Assembly: GCA_001414485.1 (NCBI GenBank)
Contig: LLEY01000056.1
Coordinates: 62,001 to 126,000, forward strand
Source: Calycina herbarum
Lineage: Eukaryota; Ascomycota; Leotiomycetes; Helotiales; Pezizellaceae
DNA: 64,000 bases
Direction: 5' to 3'
The notes under the pieces were generated by a model, which was given only the letters and a program-made list of their open reading frames with translations, was not told the origin of the DNA and did no database searches. The first letter of the stretch is position 1, and every line of letters starts with the position of its first letter. Position numbers and translations under genes: made by a program. Below are positions 1 through 11,983 of the stretch, piece after piece.

Positions 1-1
1 C

Positions 2-742
2 CTGAAGTCTGAAAGCATCAATAACTATCGGGAATTTGGTCAGGGGCACGGTGGCTACCGACACTCGAATTCCCAGAGCACCGCTTCTTTATCGAGTGCT
101 TTCACAGATTCACAGCCCTCCTTCTCAGCAGGAGCCACCAGTCCAACGACTCCGTTCGCATTTTCTCCAGACAACAATTCTAGCTCGTGGCTGCCTTCTC
201 AGCAAGCTCGTCTCCCGCCACCTGGGAATGGTTTTCAGCGACCACGAAGCCAAACGTTTCCCATGCTTGGGATAGATCCATCCTTTGTCTCACAAGCCAC
301 AGAACCGCTGACCCCCAAATACTTGCCTGTAACAGAACCATCATCAGCATTAGACTCGCCAATTCGGGAAATTCCTCCACCGTTTGGGATCGATTCGGCT
401 GTATCTTCACCGCCACTGCATCACAGCAGCAGCAATGGCTCGATGGCTCCACCCTCCTCAAGTACTCCGATTACCGGCATGCAGTCTCCGCATGGATCCT
501 CGGCGCCCAATTCTCCAACACAGGACGATGCCCGAAGAGCTCTTGATACGTTGCTGAACTTCTTCAATCAAGCGCCGAATGGATTGGTGGATCAGAACGA
601 GTATATGACCGTGTTGAAGCTGACCGAAAAACTACGCATCCAAAGCCATACCCCACTACCAGGAGGTCTCCATCGGATCAGCGAGCAAGAGAGCGAACCA
701 CTCGCACCTAAGATGGAACAATCAATGAGCGCCGGTTGTTAA
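2..742 (+). CDS. C-terminal part of a regulator-like protein, truncated by window start
   Basis: One reading frame is open from base 2 to the stop at 740-742, so this is the 3' end of a gene starting left of the window. The visible 246 residues are mostly low-complexity Ser/Pro/Gln sequence, as in the disordered tails of fungal transcription factors. Near the end lies a conserved-looking helical stretch, RRALDTLLNFFNQ followed by EYMTVLKLTEKLRIQ, then PGGLHRI. I associate this kind of ending with fungal C2H2 regulators of the Con7 type, but no zinc finger is visible here, so the family is a guess from memory. An ATG at 263 lies inside the frame but is unlikely to be the true start, because the frame is open well upstream with the same composition. 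Neighbour on the right is the convergent PXA gene. Confidence 0.6.
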   Translation: MKSESINNYREFGQGHGGYRHSNSQSTASLSSAFTDSQPSFSAGATSPTTPFAFSPDNNSSSWLPSQQARLPPPGNGFQRPRSQTFPMLGIDPSFVSQATEPLTPKYLPVTEPSSALDSPIREIPPPFGIDSAVSSPPLHHSSSNGSMAPPSSSTPITGMQSPHGSSAPNSPTQDDARRALDTLLNFFNQAPNGLVDQNEYMTVLKLTEKLRIQSHTPLPGGLHRISEQESEPLAPKMEQSMSAGC

Positions 743-1716
743 GCGCTCTCCCACGACGAACCCCCAAAAACCAATCCCCTGTATATCGCGACCACACAAT
801 TATTTTTCAATCATCTGTCTTTATCAACCAGCATCCGGTACATTATCACGGCGTTAACGTTCATGGTTATGTTTCTGTACAGCGAGAGAACTTTCGACGC
901 TCAAGCGCCCAAATTCTTTTATTCCTCGATTCTATATTCGTAACCAAACTCTCTATATCCCTCTCTATATCGGAAGAACTCAAATCATCAATCACCAAAA
1001 TAACTCCCTCTATATACCCCCGATACAACCATCCCGCTCACGCGAATATATCTCCTCTTGGCTATCTACGAGCTTCTTCTGGTCCACCATTTTTTCCCTC
1101 TTCTTTTTTTGGACGTCATATACTTTTTTTCCCTTTCTTTCTTTGTCTTTTCTTATTTACTTTTTTTCTTTCGCTTTTGCTATATAGCATCGGATAGACG
1201 CCAAGTCCGAGTCGAGCTTTTTGGATACCTATTTCTTGTTCTTTGTTCTTTCTTATATTTCCATTTTCCACCGGTCTAGGACAATAGTTCTTCGGGTCTA
1301 CGACAACGGTTCTCTTCATATCTTTTGTTTTTAGGGAGTTCGATTACGAGAATCTGGTTTGGGGACGGGGCATGGCGGGGTTGCAGGCAGATGTTTAACC
1401 ACAAGGTTTTGACTAAGTCCATTTGTTAAGGAGGGGGGAACAGGAAGGGAAAGCGTGGGGAGGTTCTTTGCCCACGAGGTAGCATTTTTTCAACATCAAA
1501 CCACAAACCAACAAACAGAAATACATAAAGGGCGGCCACTCGCGGTTTTTGTCAAATGTCAATGTCACAATTTGGGAGGCCCCTTCTGGAATTCTAAAAA
1601 TGAGAAATTTTGTATAAACTATAAACCAAAAACTTCAAGTCTTCAAGTGTACATGTTAAATATCAAAAAAAGGAATCATGGGGTATATCAACTATCTAGC
1701 AACGACGAATATAAAG
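743..1716. other. Intergenic, convergent; pyrimidine-rich tract
   Basis: About 970 bases between two convergent genes. The plus strand is strongly pyrimidine-rich from about 1075 to 1265, with many T runs separated by C, and probably includes the 3' UTR of the left gene. I see no conserved coding sequence; the short open frames here have biased low-complexity translations. Confidence 0.6.
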
Positions 1717-4375
1717 CTAAGCCAACCTCTCCTCAAGCAACTCCTCGACCCCTTTCTCTGCTAGTTCAGGCATCAACCTCACAACAATCAACTCCGTAAC
1801 CGAATATAGAAGATGTTTATTACAATACGCATCGCTGAAAATATTCAACACCTCCTCTACCTCGCCAATTTTTTGGTCGTTATCTTTGCCAAAATACAGA
1901 TTCTGAACCATAGGAGGGATCAGGTCAAGAAGGGAGATAGCGCATTGCCGACGGATGAGGAGTGCTTCGCTTGGAGAAGGGGGGATTCGTGGGGGTGCGA
2001 GGGTGTTGTTTGGGAAGAGGGCGGCGCGGATGGTCCGCAGGAGGGAGGGGAGACGAGAGGGGTCGAGGATGTAGGTTTGGATTTGGTGGGAGAGGATTCT
2101 GTGTGGGGAGGGGAGTGATTAGCCAATTATCTCGTAGATTTTAATGTGCGATTTGGAGATGCGTTTATTCATCCGTCCACCATTTTTTTCTTCTTCATGC
2201 ATGGTGGCTTGGGGGTTTGAAGAGAAAGTAACGATGACACGAGTAAGAATTGTTTCGTGTTTCTTTAGAAAGAAAGATCATCATCATCATCGGTGATGAG
2301 ACTTAGATCAGCATTGGATAACACTCGAGTATCCCAATAACAGCAAGTCCTACCGGTCGGTGACCATAGTGAGAAAACTAAACAGGGGGATAGTTTTGAG
2401 CTGTAGTTGGTGGCATGAGGCGAAAACAGCAACAAGTGGATGAGAATCAACGAATTATGTTTTTCGTGCTGTAGGGAAAGGCGGTACGATGCGAGGCATA
2501 GGCAGCCGGATAAGGGGAGAGCCCCCCCCCCCCCCCCCCCTGGTATCAATAAAGCCGGGCGCGTAAAAGGGGGCCGTTGTAAGGCTCTGCCCGCCCTCCC
2601 GCACATTTGAACGTGTTGCAGGCCGCAGGGGACGGATTGAAACGCTGAAGGGATTGCAAGATATTGATTAATGCGGTCATCCGCATCAACACAGAAAAAG
2701 GCATCAATCATACCATGGTGCCAAGACTTCAACGATGCAGCATTTTCTCCATTGGGGTTGGTACACGAAGAAAAGGAGATAGCCAGGGTCCAATTTCGCG
2801 GCTCATAGGCTCTTTTGTGTGGATGTGGCTTACCAGGAGAGAAGTATGAGGGGACGAGACTGAATGCTTACTGGGAGCTTTGCGGTCAAGTGACCAGAAA
2901 TATATGCGAGGTGACGGATAATGTGAACACTGGGGAAGACTTCTGACCTAGGGGGGTGACAAAATAAAGAAGATAACTTACTTGTCAAACATTTTATCAG
3001 TATTTCCCAGTCCTCCAGGGCCAGCAACGGAGCTCCATTGAAGCATTGAAATCATGGCTGATAACCAGGGCATTCGAAAGTCCAGATCCAAAAGGTGTGA
3101 AATTGTTGACCAGATTTTCATCTTGATGATAGGCCTTTTGTTCGGAACTCCAATATTGCTAGCCATTGGCTGCGATACGAGTTTTGGTTCTGAGAGATCT
3201 TTCGGAGCAATTGAAACGGTGGACTTGGTGGCTGTAATGCGAGAAGGAAGTGAAGACGCGGTAGCCAGTGTGGATATGAGAACGCGGAGCGCGGTAAATC
3301 CAACAAAGGCGTATTGAAGGACCAGCCAAAAGATCTTTTGAACGGGGAATCCAACAAAGCCCCGCTTTTTCGGGTTCAGTTCCGTCACATTTGGAGGAGG
3401 GGGGTCTATTGAATCGGATGACTTTGAAACGCGATGGTTGGCTTTGGAATCAGGAAGTTGAGCCTCGACAACTTCGGCAATCTTCATAATTCCTTCCCAT
3501 AACAGCCACGGCTCAGATGCTTTGCCGCCAACGCCGTTTCCCAATATCATCTCGGAGAATATTTGGCCAACTAATGTAGTCAAGCAATCATTGTCCAAAT
3601 CCTCCGTAGGCAGGAGCACAGCTAGAACTCCTTGAACCAGCATTTGCCTGTACAGAGTCTCATTATTCCGTTGTTGTTGAGATAGCGGTCCATTTGCCTC
3701 ATCTGGAACGGGCGATAATGCGGGCATTGGCCATAAGGCATGATATATTTCCCGGGAATTGGTTTGTATGGGAGGTGGATTTATGGAAGTGTTTGCCGCT
3801 CGATATGCTGTTGTATTTTCATTAGTAAAAAGTATGGCAAGAGGGAAATGTTTCATACCTTGGAGATGTACATCAAGAAGTTCTGGTAATTCATCGAATA
3901 CTAAACTTTCCATATCCACTTTTCTCGCTCTCTGTTCCAAAGCTCTTGTACAATGGGCTATTATCTTGACCACTTCCTCCACGAAAACAGGATCCGGAGT
4001 TATTTTTGTGTACCACGTATGCACAAATTCTCTTATGATGATAGCAATGAAGGCATATAGCTGCAAGTCAACCTCATTGCTACTTGTCAAAGGCGGCAGA
4101 ATTTCGTCGATGGGCGCTGGGGTACTTCGTCCCTTGTCGCCTAATTGCGAACATAATGTCCTTCGAATAAGGAAGAGTGTTGAGCGGTCTGACGCTAGGT
4201 CTGAAGAGGTAGGTCGGGTGCTGGAGCGAGGTGCCATCTTTTCCGATGTCGAGGGTGGTTTCTGGGTCGGTGCGGGTGTTGGCGCAACATTGTTCGTGGT
4301 TGGATTCGCAGAGGCAGATTGTGAGGATACATTCGAGGTCGAGATGGCCTTCGACCGAGGTTGAAGTCGTGACAT
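1717..4375 (-). CDS. PXA-domain (sorting-nexin-associated) membrane protein
   Basis: Two exons on the minus strand, 4375-2982 and 2098-1717, give 591 aa. The donor is GTAAGT and the acceptor CACACAG; the junction restores the frame as K-I-L-S-H. After a disordered Ser/Thr/Pro N-terminus (about 1-55) the protein looks like a PXA domain: an LIRRTLCSQL start, an EFVHTWYTKIT motif, HCTRALEQRAR, then an insertion. A hydrophobic stretch near residues 343-368 (FWLVLQYAFVGFTALRV) could be a membrane segment. Exon 2 carries the typical PXA end, with LLRTIRAALFPNNTL, IRRQCAISLLDLIPP and NKHLLYSVTELIVVRLMPEL. PXA proteins are usually tied to endosomal or ER membranes and phosphoinositide-dependent sorting; no PX domain is visible, so the exact role is open. 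The 883-nt intron is far longer than any other in this window. If it is kept, translation stops right after the donor (D-K-stop), giving a 465-aa form. Confidence 0.85.
2099..2981 (-). other. 883-nt intron of the PXA gene, with a 19-base C homopolymer
   Basis: Deduced from the protein: the exon ends at 2982 and 2098 join the two halves of a PXA domain without loss. The intron holds a run of 19 C on the plus strand (2522-2540) and a small ATC repeat near 2278-2292. A 155-codon frame in the intron (2732-2265, minus) has its glycine run made by the homopolymer and no recognisable domain. No RNA gene or transposon end could be recognised. Confidence 0.7.
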
Positions 4376-6157
4376 GGGTATTTACGCAGACCAGTCTAAT
4401 GAAGGGGGGATCTCAAGGCACAAGCATCGTGGCGATGGTATGGTGGGGGAGGTGGGGGAGCCGTCAAAAGAATTGAGGCTATTGATGTTCTCCAGTGACG
4501 CATGTTTCTTGGCGCTCATTTGGTGATGTGTTAAACCAAAAGCAGCACCAGAATCACCAATACAAAAGAGGTAGGTAATTGTTCTGGAGCACCTACTTTG
4601 CTTTATCTTACAAAACATTCAAAGACGATTGATTACAATTATCATCTGAGATGGTTTAGGAGAATTAGGAAATCTAAATCCCCTAACTTAGCTGTGATTA
4701 TCAGAGAAGGCTCAACAGAACTTCCTAAGACTTACCAAAATAAATTGCTTCAATGTTTGGGGTCATCAGAAAGAACACCTTCAGTTTCATCCAACGCAAG
4801 AGGAACGTAAAACAATCTTCTTCATACTTAGTGTTTGTCCTTGGATGTAAACTGCGCAAAATCAGAGAGTATGTTTAGTAAAAGAGGTTCAGGAGAATTC
4901 TTTTTCAATTGACTCTTCTATTGGCCACCTCGGATATATAAAACTCTCTTTTCTTTGCTATTTGATTGCAATTACGTCTCGTTTGAGTTGAAGCAATAAA
5001 GTGCTTGTGATTGCCTCCCTCCATGACAAGGTCTGGTGAGGAATTGTAGGCTGTAGACAAAGTGTTTGTACAAGTATATGCATTTGTATTTATCTCGGGG
5101 TTCTTTTAGCTTGCCCCCATCGTCATAGGAGTCTAGACCCAGGTAAAACTCTTCAACTTCTATTTATACCATTGAGACCTGCGATTGAATCCATCTTCAG
5201 AATGGCGGGAAAATATATGTCTACCAGGTAAGTAGACCCAATCGGAGATTAATTTAAATATGTTTTGTTAGTTAAAAGGTAAAAGGGTTATCAGATCTGT
5301 GCCTACCTAGGTAGGCAGTTCCCCGTCTTTAGTGAAGCGATTGCAAGGATAGAGGAATGACGCAGACGAAGCCTAGAACGTGTCTTGGCATGCAGAGGAA
5401 GCCCTGATGCCAGAGCAGCGAGCAGATACGGAAATAAGCGCAAATCCGAAACTGTCCCAAATCTAACCAAATTTGAGGACATTTGGTGAGCTAGAAACAG
5501 TAGCCTTTGAGCTACCGAAGTCTGACAGGCAGAGCCGGATTCATGTCTCTTAGAGTAGCTTGACGTGGGGAAGCTTGAGCTTGGAGACTCTTCAAGCCAG
5601 GTTGACGGGAGGCGTCATGGCACGTGCATCCCTCAATTGACTTGACGTGCCACCAATGCCCAACGCCATGATTGTGAAAATTCTTACAACTTCCTGTGAG
5701 CTGTGATTCACTGAAAACGCATTCTCCCTCTAGCTTCCAGGCAACATTCACATACTAAAAGTGGCAAGCTGAAAAGCTCTTCTATAAGGCAATACCTGCA
5801 GGGTATTTTATGAGGCTACTAGGGCAGCAACGACCCACGAATTAGCCGAGTTTTAAAGTAGCGTGGCGTACAACCAGAACCAGCTTCCCGCAAGGCTCAC
5901 CTCTGCCTCTCCCTCCTCAACACACGACCTTCTCCAAACAACCAGTCAACCCCGACGACAACTAGGAAAACACCGCTCGCGTCACAATCCATACACATGG
6001 ATAGATAGCCAACTTCTGCCCACCGAGTCTCCATTTTACGCGATCCACCGACCCCGCACTTCACTCATTTTTCTCGCGCTTGAAGTTCAGAACCTACGAG
6101 GCCAGGATCTGATATCGACTCCCGACATCCGATTGAGATATACAAGTCCTCATCAAC
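4376..6157. promoter_or_regulatory. Divergent intergenic region between the PXA and PP2C genes
   Basis: About 1.8 kb shared upstream of two genes transcribed away from each other. The part next to the PP2C start (about 5870-6150) is C-rich on the plus strand, as expected for a fungal 5' leader. Open frames here are short and show no recognisable domains. No specific operator was identified. Confidence 0.5.
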
Positions 6158-8007
6158 ATGGGTCAGACTTTGTCGGAGCCAGTGGTGGAGAAGGTAAGCG
6201 TCTTCCTTTCTTTCATGCGCCCTATAGCATCTGTCGCTGCCGCCAACCCCGCCTTCGGCCATGTTACTTTTGGTGGGAGAGCAACATACCTTCCCCCAGC
6301 TCCCCGACTTCTGCGCTATAGAATGCCCCTATATGATTGGCAAAGTTTATGCAGCTTTGTTCTCTACTACTCGTTGCGGCTCTCTTGCCTCTCTGCCTGC
6401 CGAGCTTCACGATGCTGACATCTTCTCTCTTCTAGAACTCGGCCTCCGGTGGTGACGAGCGTTTAATCTTCGGTGTGTCATCCATGCAAGGATGGCGTAT
6501 CAGTATGGAGGATGCACATGCTGCCATTCTCGATTTACAATCTGTCTCTGGAGAGGCTTTGAAGCCGGCCAGCGCCGAAGATAGGCTTTCATTCTTCGGG
6601 GTTTACGATGGACACGGAGGAGATAGAGTGGCCATATTCGCCGGCGAACAAATTCACCAAATCGTGGCAAAGCAGGAGGCCTTCAAGAAGGGCGATATCG
6701 AGCAGGCTTTGAAGGATGGTTTCCTGGCTACGGATCGAGCGATTCTTAACGGTCAGCATGGATTGTGTAGACGTAAGGGATAGAGACTGACTCGACCTTT
6801 TAGACCCTCGGTACGAGGAAGAAGTTTCTGGCTGTACTGCGTCTGTTGCCATTCTCTCTGCAAAGAAGATATACGTGGTATGTCAATCCCCAATCGCTTG
6901 CAGGGCTATTGCTAATAATCCCAGGGCAACGCAGGAGACTCTCGAAGTGTCTTGGGCGTAAAGGGCCGGGCCAAACCGCTTTCATTTGACCACAAGCCAC
7001 AAAACGAAGGTAAGCTTAAGTTCTGAAATTCACCACCAACAACTAGTACAAGCTTACGCTCTCACAGGTGAAAAGGCCAGAATTACAGCTGCTGGTGGAT
7101 TCGTTGACTTTGGTCGTGTCAATGGCAATCTTGCTCTCTCAAGAGCCATTGGCGATTTCGAGTTCAAGAAGAGTGCCGAGCTTGCTCCAGAGCAACAGAT
7201 TGTCACAGCATTCCCCGACGTCACTGTGCACGATATCTGTGATGACGACGAATTTCTGGTTGTCGCTTGTGATGGTCAGTAAACACAATTATGGTGGTTG
7301 ATAATAACAACTAATGTCTGTATAGGGATCTGGGATTGTCAGTCTTCTCAGGCTGTGGTTGAGTTCGTCAGACGTGGAATTGCAGCAAAGCAAGAGCTTT
7401 CCAAGATTTGTGAGAACATGATGGATAACTGTCTTGCTTCAAACTCCGAGACTGGAGGAGTTGGTTGTGACAATATGACCATGACGGTCATTGGCCTTCT
7501 CCGTGGAAAGTCAAAGGATGAGTGGTATGATGAGATTGCAAAGCGCGTTGCCAACGGAGACGGGCCATGTGCACCTCCAGAGTATGGCAAGTAGCATGTT
7601 ATTTCTAGCCTTTGAGTGTAGCACTGATAATCAAAATAGCTGAATTCCGAGGACCTGGCATCCACCATAACTTCGATGACAGTGACAGCGGATATGATGT
7701 CGATATGGACCAAAAGAACAAGCCTTCAACCGGAAACCAAAGAGGTCGCATCATCTTGCTAGGGGACGGTACCGAAGTTTTGACAGATTCAGATGACACC
7801 GAGATGTTCGATAACCAGGAAGAGGACAAGGATTTGGCAAGCCAAGTTAGCAAGGGACAAGTCAAAGGCCAAGAGGAGTCGAAGCCAGCAGCCACTGAAG
7901 AAAAGACGAGCAGTACGACCCTTGAAACCAAACCTGCTGCAAATTCTTTTCTTACCAACTCGATAGATGCCTCGGACAAAAAAGTCGAAAACACGATACC
8001 TAAGTAA
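6158..8007 (+). CDS. ptc2: Protein phosphatase 2C (Ptc2/Ptc3 type)
   Basis: Seven exons: 6158-6193, 6436-6751, 6804-6877, 6925-7009, 7068-7274, 7326-7586 and 7640-8007, giving 448 aa. The start [12 protein letters not shown] is the N-myristoylation-like leader typical of Ptc2/Ptc3. PP2C motifs occur in order: RISMEDAH (33-40, with metal-binding E37/D38), [10 protein letters not shown] (66-75, D70 and G71), [34 protein letters not shown] and GCDNMTM. The enzyme is a Mg/Mn-dependent Ser/Thr phosphatase; yeast relatives dampen stress MAPK (Hog1) and checkpoint (Rad53) signalling. After the catalytic core comes an acidic, disordered tail encoded mostly by the last exon. The sixth intron (7587-7639) has a GC donor (G|GCAAGT). 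Splicing there gives Y-A-E-F, whereas the nearby GT at 7591 would create an immediate stop. Reading on without splicing ends at 7594 as Y-G-K-stop, making a tail-less enzyme. Confidence 0.96.
7587..7639 (+). other. GC-AG intron in the PP2C gene
   Basis: Sequence around the donor is TATG|GCAAGTAGC and the acceptor is AAAATAG|CTGAATTC. Using GC as donor keeps the reading frame and restores the expected PEYAEFRGPG sequence. The GT three bases further on (7591-7592) leads directly into TGA in the next exon. The donor matches the usual GC-AG consensus G|GCAAGT. Confidence 0.85.
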
Positions 8008-9955
8008 CGAAAAGTTTTACGCATCTTTTGAAAGCGCCTTCGTTCAATGTTTGGTTGCACAATACCATCTCTGATATCCTTAAACGAATATTGGTTTGTG
8101 CTGAAACCTGGATTAGAAAGGTCCGTGGTTTCTGCTGTCTAGACAACAAAATCACGAGGTGGGATATGACGATTTTGCTTCTTATACAGCCTTCCGCGAT
8201 TGAATACATACGATATAAGGTTACTGTTGTGGAAAAGGGCCACTTCATGACTTTGTGGGCGGACGACGTGCATGGATGGCTCGTGGCAGGCGAGCACTCG
8301 ACTTACTATCTCTTTGTGGTCCTCATCGTTTTTTTTCTGAATCATGAACTTTTATGCAGCGAGCCTTTTTTTTGTTGTCCCTTCGAGTCGGTTCTTCTTT
8401 TTCTTCCTTTTTTTCTTTTGCATCACAGATCTCCAGGGAATGGTCCATAGAAGAAGGGGGTTGTTGCATTGTACTGAGAGATGGCCAATTGATACCTGAA
8501 AGTTACAAAACGTTGTTCTTTTGAATTTGGCTCTGGAGGTGGAAATTGCTTGTGAGAATTTGGTGAGATGACTGTGACTTGACTTGACTTGACGACTTTG
8601 ACATCATCTGGCAGAACCTTGTCTTTTGATCTAACTTTGTGAGTATTGATGCACAGAGAAGAAGATATGAGCAAAGAAGGAGAAGGAGATTCGAAATTGG
8701 AGAGGGTGATGATTGTAAGGAAGATGATGGTAGATTTTGCTTTGAGGTGTTAAGAGCTGAGCCAGTGCCTGTATCAGGCCCTATCTCTTGGAGTCAGGTC
8801 GAGTTTGTCCAAATCTTTGCAAAGAAAGAAAGAAGGAAGAAAGAGATAATCTTCTAAAGTCGGCAGCAATCCTATGTGACTGACTTCTTATCGCTTTCCC
8901 GAGTGATTGGTCGGGTCGGCTTTCTACTCCAACTTGTCCTCAAGGATGGGATGCACCAAAAATTCACCAGTCAAATTATTTGTATGATACAAGCTAATAT
9001 CTCATGATGTATGTACGAATCGGTCTTAAGAAATCAGAAGTCAGATTTGGCTGGTGTTTTCTTCATGTTGGAAGATCTTTTAGCTAAATTGAGCGTTAAC
9101 CACCATCCAGGTGTTATCGTAAGGAGATTTTGGTAAGTCAGGTAGGTGATAATTCCAAACCATTTACTGAGGTCATCTGAAATAAATAAATAAATGGATA
9201 AATAAATGGATATGCAAATATAGTGAATGGGTGGGTTGATACTCTCGTTATGGTGTAAGAGTCCTGAGCTTTGCACCCCAGCCCTCTATCACCTCGGGAT
9301 TTTCTTATGCGAGAACGTTTGAAAGAATGGAAAGTCAGAGTTTCTCATTCTTCTAAATCTTCTGGGACAATATAAGTAAACATCCCAGACCAATGCGTGT
9401 TTCTTGTGATAGTGAAGGCGGCGAACGGGAAGCCCCGGGCCGGTGTATCGCAACTAGCTAGTCAAGTCGTCATAAGTGCATTCCATCATAGTTTGGGGCT
9501 GTGGCTCAGCTGTCTGCCAGGTTTCCTAGACCACCTGCACCTGCAACTTGGAAAACACCATGAGCTACTAATATCTGTCGTGGTTTAAACCCCGCTCCTC
9601 TCCTCGAAAATTCCTTTCTAAATTTCTGGGATCGGAAAAAAAGAAACACTCGCCATTCTTTCTAAAATTATCCTGTGAGCCCACGTTCCCACACCACCCG
9701 CTACGGAGCCCGCTTTGAAGTCAACATTGCACCAATCTACCACCCCTGTTGGTAACCCCGGCCAAAATTATCCAAATCTCAAGGAGAGGAGCGGGAAGCT
9801 GTCCTCTTTTGCTCTGTCCCCTTCGCGATCAGGAACTATTCCAACACCACAACACATCCTATCCTTGGAGCGCGTTCGAGCTTGCGAAGAAGACATACCT
9901 ACGACTAAGTCCATAATCAATTTTCTTATCAAAGAAAACCCAAAACAACCACGAC
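8008..9955. other. Intergenic between the PP2C and cytidylyltransferase genes
   Basis: About 1.95 kb. It begins with the PP2C 3' UTR and contains T-rich tracts (8325-8420), a tandem CTTGA repeat near 8576-8592, and an AAAT/GGAT simple repeat near 9180-9212. The last 350 bases are C/A-rich leader-like sequence before the next start codon. No gene was recognised. Confidence 0.5.
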
Positions 9956-11536
9956 ATGTCTTCTCCATCATCCGCAGGTTCAGGAGTCGGGAAGCGGAAA
10001 CGAACTTCTACTCTCCCTTCCACCAAGAAAGCGCCTGCCGTTGATCAATTACAACCTTCGTCTCGAGATGCTTCTGGCGAAGACGGCGAGTTCACAGGAC
10101 CCGAGTCTGCCAATCTAAATCAAAGAAAGGGTCCTCTGGTTGACGCGACGAACCCACCAGCCAAACGATTACGCTCATCTACACATGGGAAAGCCAACGC
10201 CAATGGGGATGACAACACTCAAGATCCAGGAGAGCCATCTGATACAACAGAGGAAAGCGCAGATATTGCGAACAGAGTCGCGCGCAAAGGTCGAAAGAGC
10301 TTCTCCAAAGACGCAGAGTCAATGGCGCCACCTCCAATTGGAGCTTTGACAGACCCGGTCGGATACAAAACCAACCCTCCACCAACTGAAAGAGCTGTGC
10401 GCGTTTATGCAGATGGTGTTTTCGATTTATTTCATCTTGGGTATGTTCAGCTTTGTTGTTGGGTCTGAAATACCGAGTTTTTGCTAATCGTTACATGACA
10501 GACACATGCGGCAGCTTGAGCAAGCTAAGAAAGCGTTTCCCGACACCTATCTGATTGTTGGTGTAACCGGCGACACAGAAACACACAAACGAAAAGGCCT
10601 TACTGTTCTCAGTGGTCAAGAACGTGCCGAAACCGTTAGACATTGCAAGTGGGTTGACGAAGTGATTGAGGATTGCCCTTGGATTGTCACACCAGGCTTC
10701 CTCACAGAGAAGCAAATTGATTATGTTGCCCACGACGACCTTCCATACGGTGCCGACGAGGGCGATGACATATACAAGCCTATCAAGGAGGCAGGAATGT
10801 TCCTTGTTACTCAGAGAACGGAAGGTGTTAGCACAACCGGAATTATCACAAAGTAAGCATTGAAAGTTCTACTGCCAGGCAAGAATACTAACGAAGAATC
10901 TAGGATTGTCCGAGATTACGAGAAATACATTAGCCGTCAATTCAAACGTGGAACCTCTCGCCAGGAACTCAACGTATCATGGCTCAAGAAGAACGAGTTG
11001 GACCTCAAGCGCCATGTTGCGGAGATGAGAGATGCCATCCGAAACAATTGGAGCACTACGGGACAGGAATTGGGTAAAGAAATCAAACAGTTCTGGCAAG
11101 CAAGTCGACCTGGTAGTCCCGCCAGAATGTCAAGTTACGAGGATAAAAACAAATCGACAGGATCTCTTACAAGTCCATCGGCTCTATCACATCTCAGCCG
11201 TCGTCTTGAAATACCTAGAGCGGATAGCCCTGGTGGCCCCGGCAGTGACTTTGCGACCGGATATAGCTTGGGATTGATTGGAGGTGTCAGATCATGGGTA
11301 AGTCAATCTTCGAATCTCGGTCTGAAATATCCGACTAACATAAAATTTAGATGACAAGAAGTCGCCAATCCAACATGGGAAGCCAACACGGAAGCGATAG
11401 CAGTGAAGAAGATAGTGATGAGAGGTCTCCTCCACGAGGCCGTCAAGGAAAGGCAGACGATGAAGCAGAGGAGCGAAAGGTTGATGCTCAGATTGATACT
11501 TTGATGGATGAGAATTCTAAAGCATCTGGCGCGTAG
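9956..11536 (+). CDS. pct1: Choline-phosphate cytidylyltransferase
   Basis: Four exons: 9956-10440, 10502-10852, 10904-11297 and 11351-11536, giving 471 aa. The enzyme makes CDP-choline from phosphocholine and CTP, the rate-limiting step of the Kennedy pathway to phosphatidylcholine. The N-terminal ~150 residues are basic and disordered, with nuclear-localisation-like clusters (GKRKRT, PPAKRLR). The catalytic core starts with RVYADGVFDLFHLGH, which contains the HxGH nucleotide-binding motif; the first intron splits it between G and H. It continues with VGVTGDTETHKRKG, VRHCKWVDEV, DYVAHDDLPYG and RTEGVSTTGIITKIVRDYE. A helix rich in K/E/R follows (about 300-360), corresponding to the membrane-binding region, then a Ser/Asp/Glu-rich tail likely to be phosphorylated. 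The length is close to that of fungal relatives. Its neighbours are functionally unrelated. Confidence 0.96.
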
Positions 11537-11983
11537 GGGAGGATGATATTTCTGGGGGTTTGTATAAGAAGAAAAATTGCTACATTCTACGACTTTCCTA
11601 TGATTCTATTCTCTTTCTCTTTCACAGTACAAAGCTTTATTTTAACTGGTAGAGTTACATTCTGTATTAATGGATAGATTTTTAATAATGTCTGGTACAA
11701 CAAATGGGGGGTTTTGGGGGTTAATATAAAATTGGTATTGGGATGAAATATAAAACTGAAATAATCTTGGAAACTTGTCTGTCAGTGAATAACCTGGAAC
11801 AATTTGAATTGCTGCCAAAGGAGTGTCATCGATATCTGGTCTGTGCAGCCTGAGGCCTCCACCAATCAACGGGCTTGAGAATTTGGATGACCCAACCGTC
11901 TTGAATCGTGAACCAGACACAACCACTCCGCTCTCCCGCCATCTTTCCTTTTCAATTTCCTTGCCATCTTGATAGGTCTTAAG
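11537..11983. other. Intergenic between cytidylyltransferase and complex I genes
   Basis: About 450 bases holding the 3' UTR of the left gene and the short promoter and leader of the right gene. No further gene or distinct motif was recognised. Confidence 0.5.

Noticed and set aside
2265..2732. 155-codon minus-strand frame inside the long PXA intron
   Set aside because: It includes the translated homopolymer (six glycines), has no recognisable family, and its sequence is removed by the splice that restores the PXA domain.
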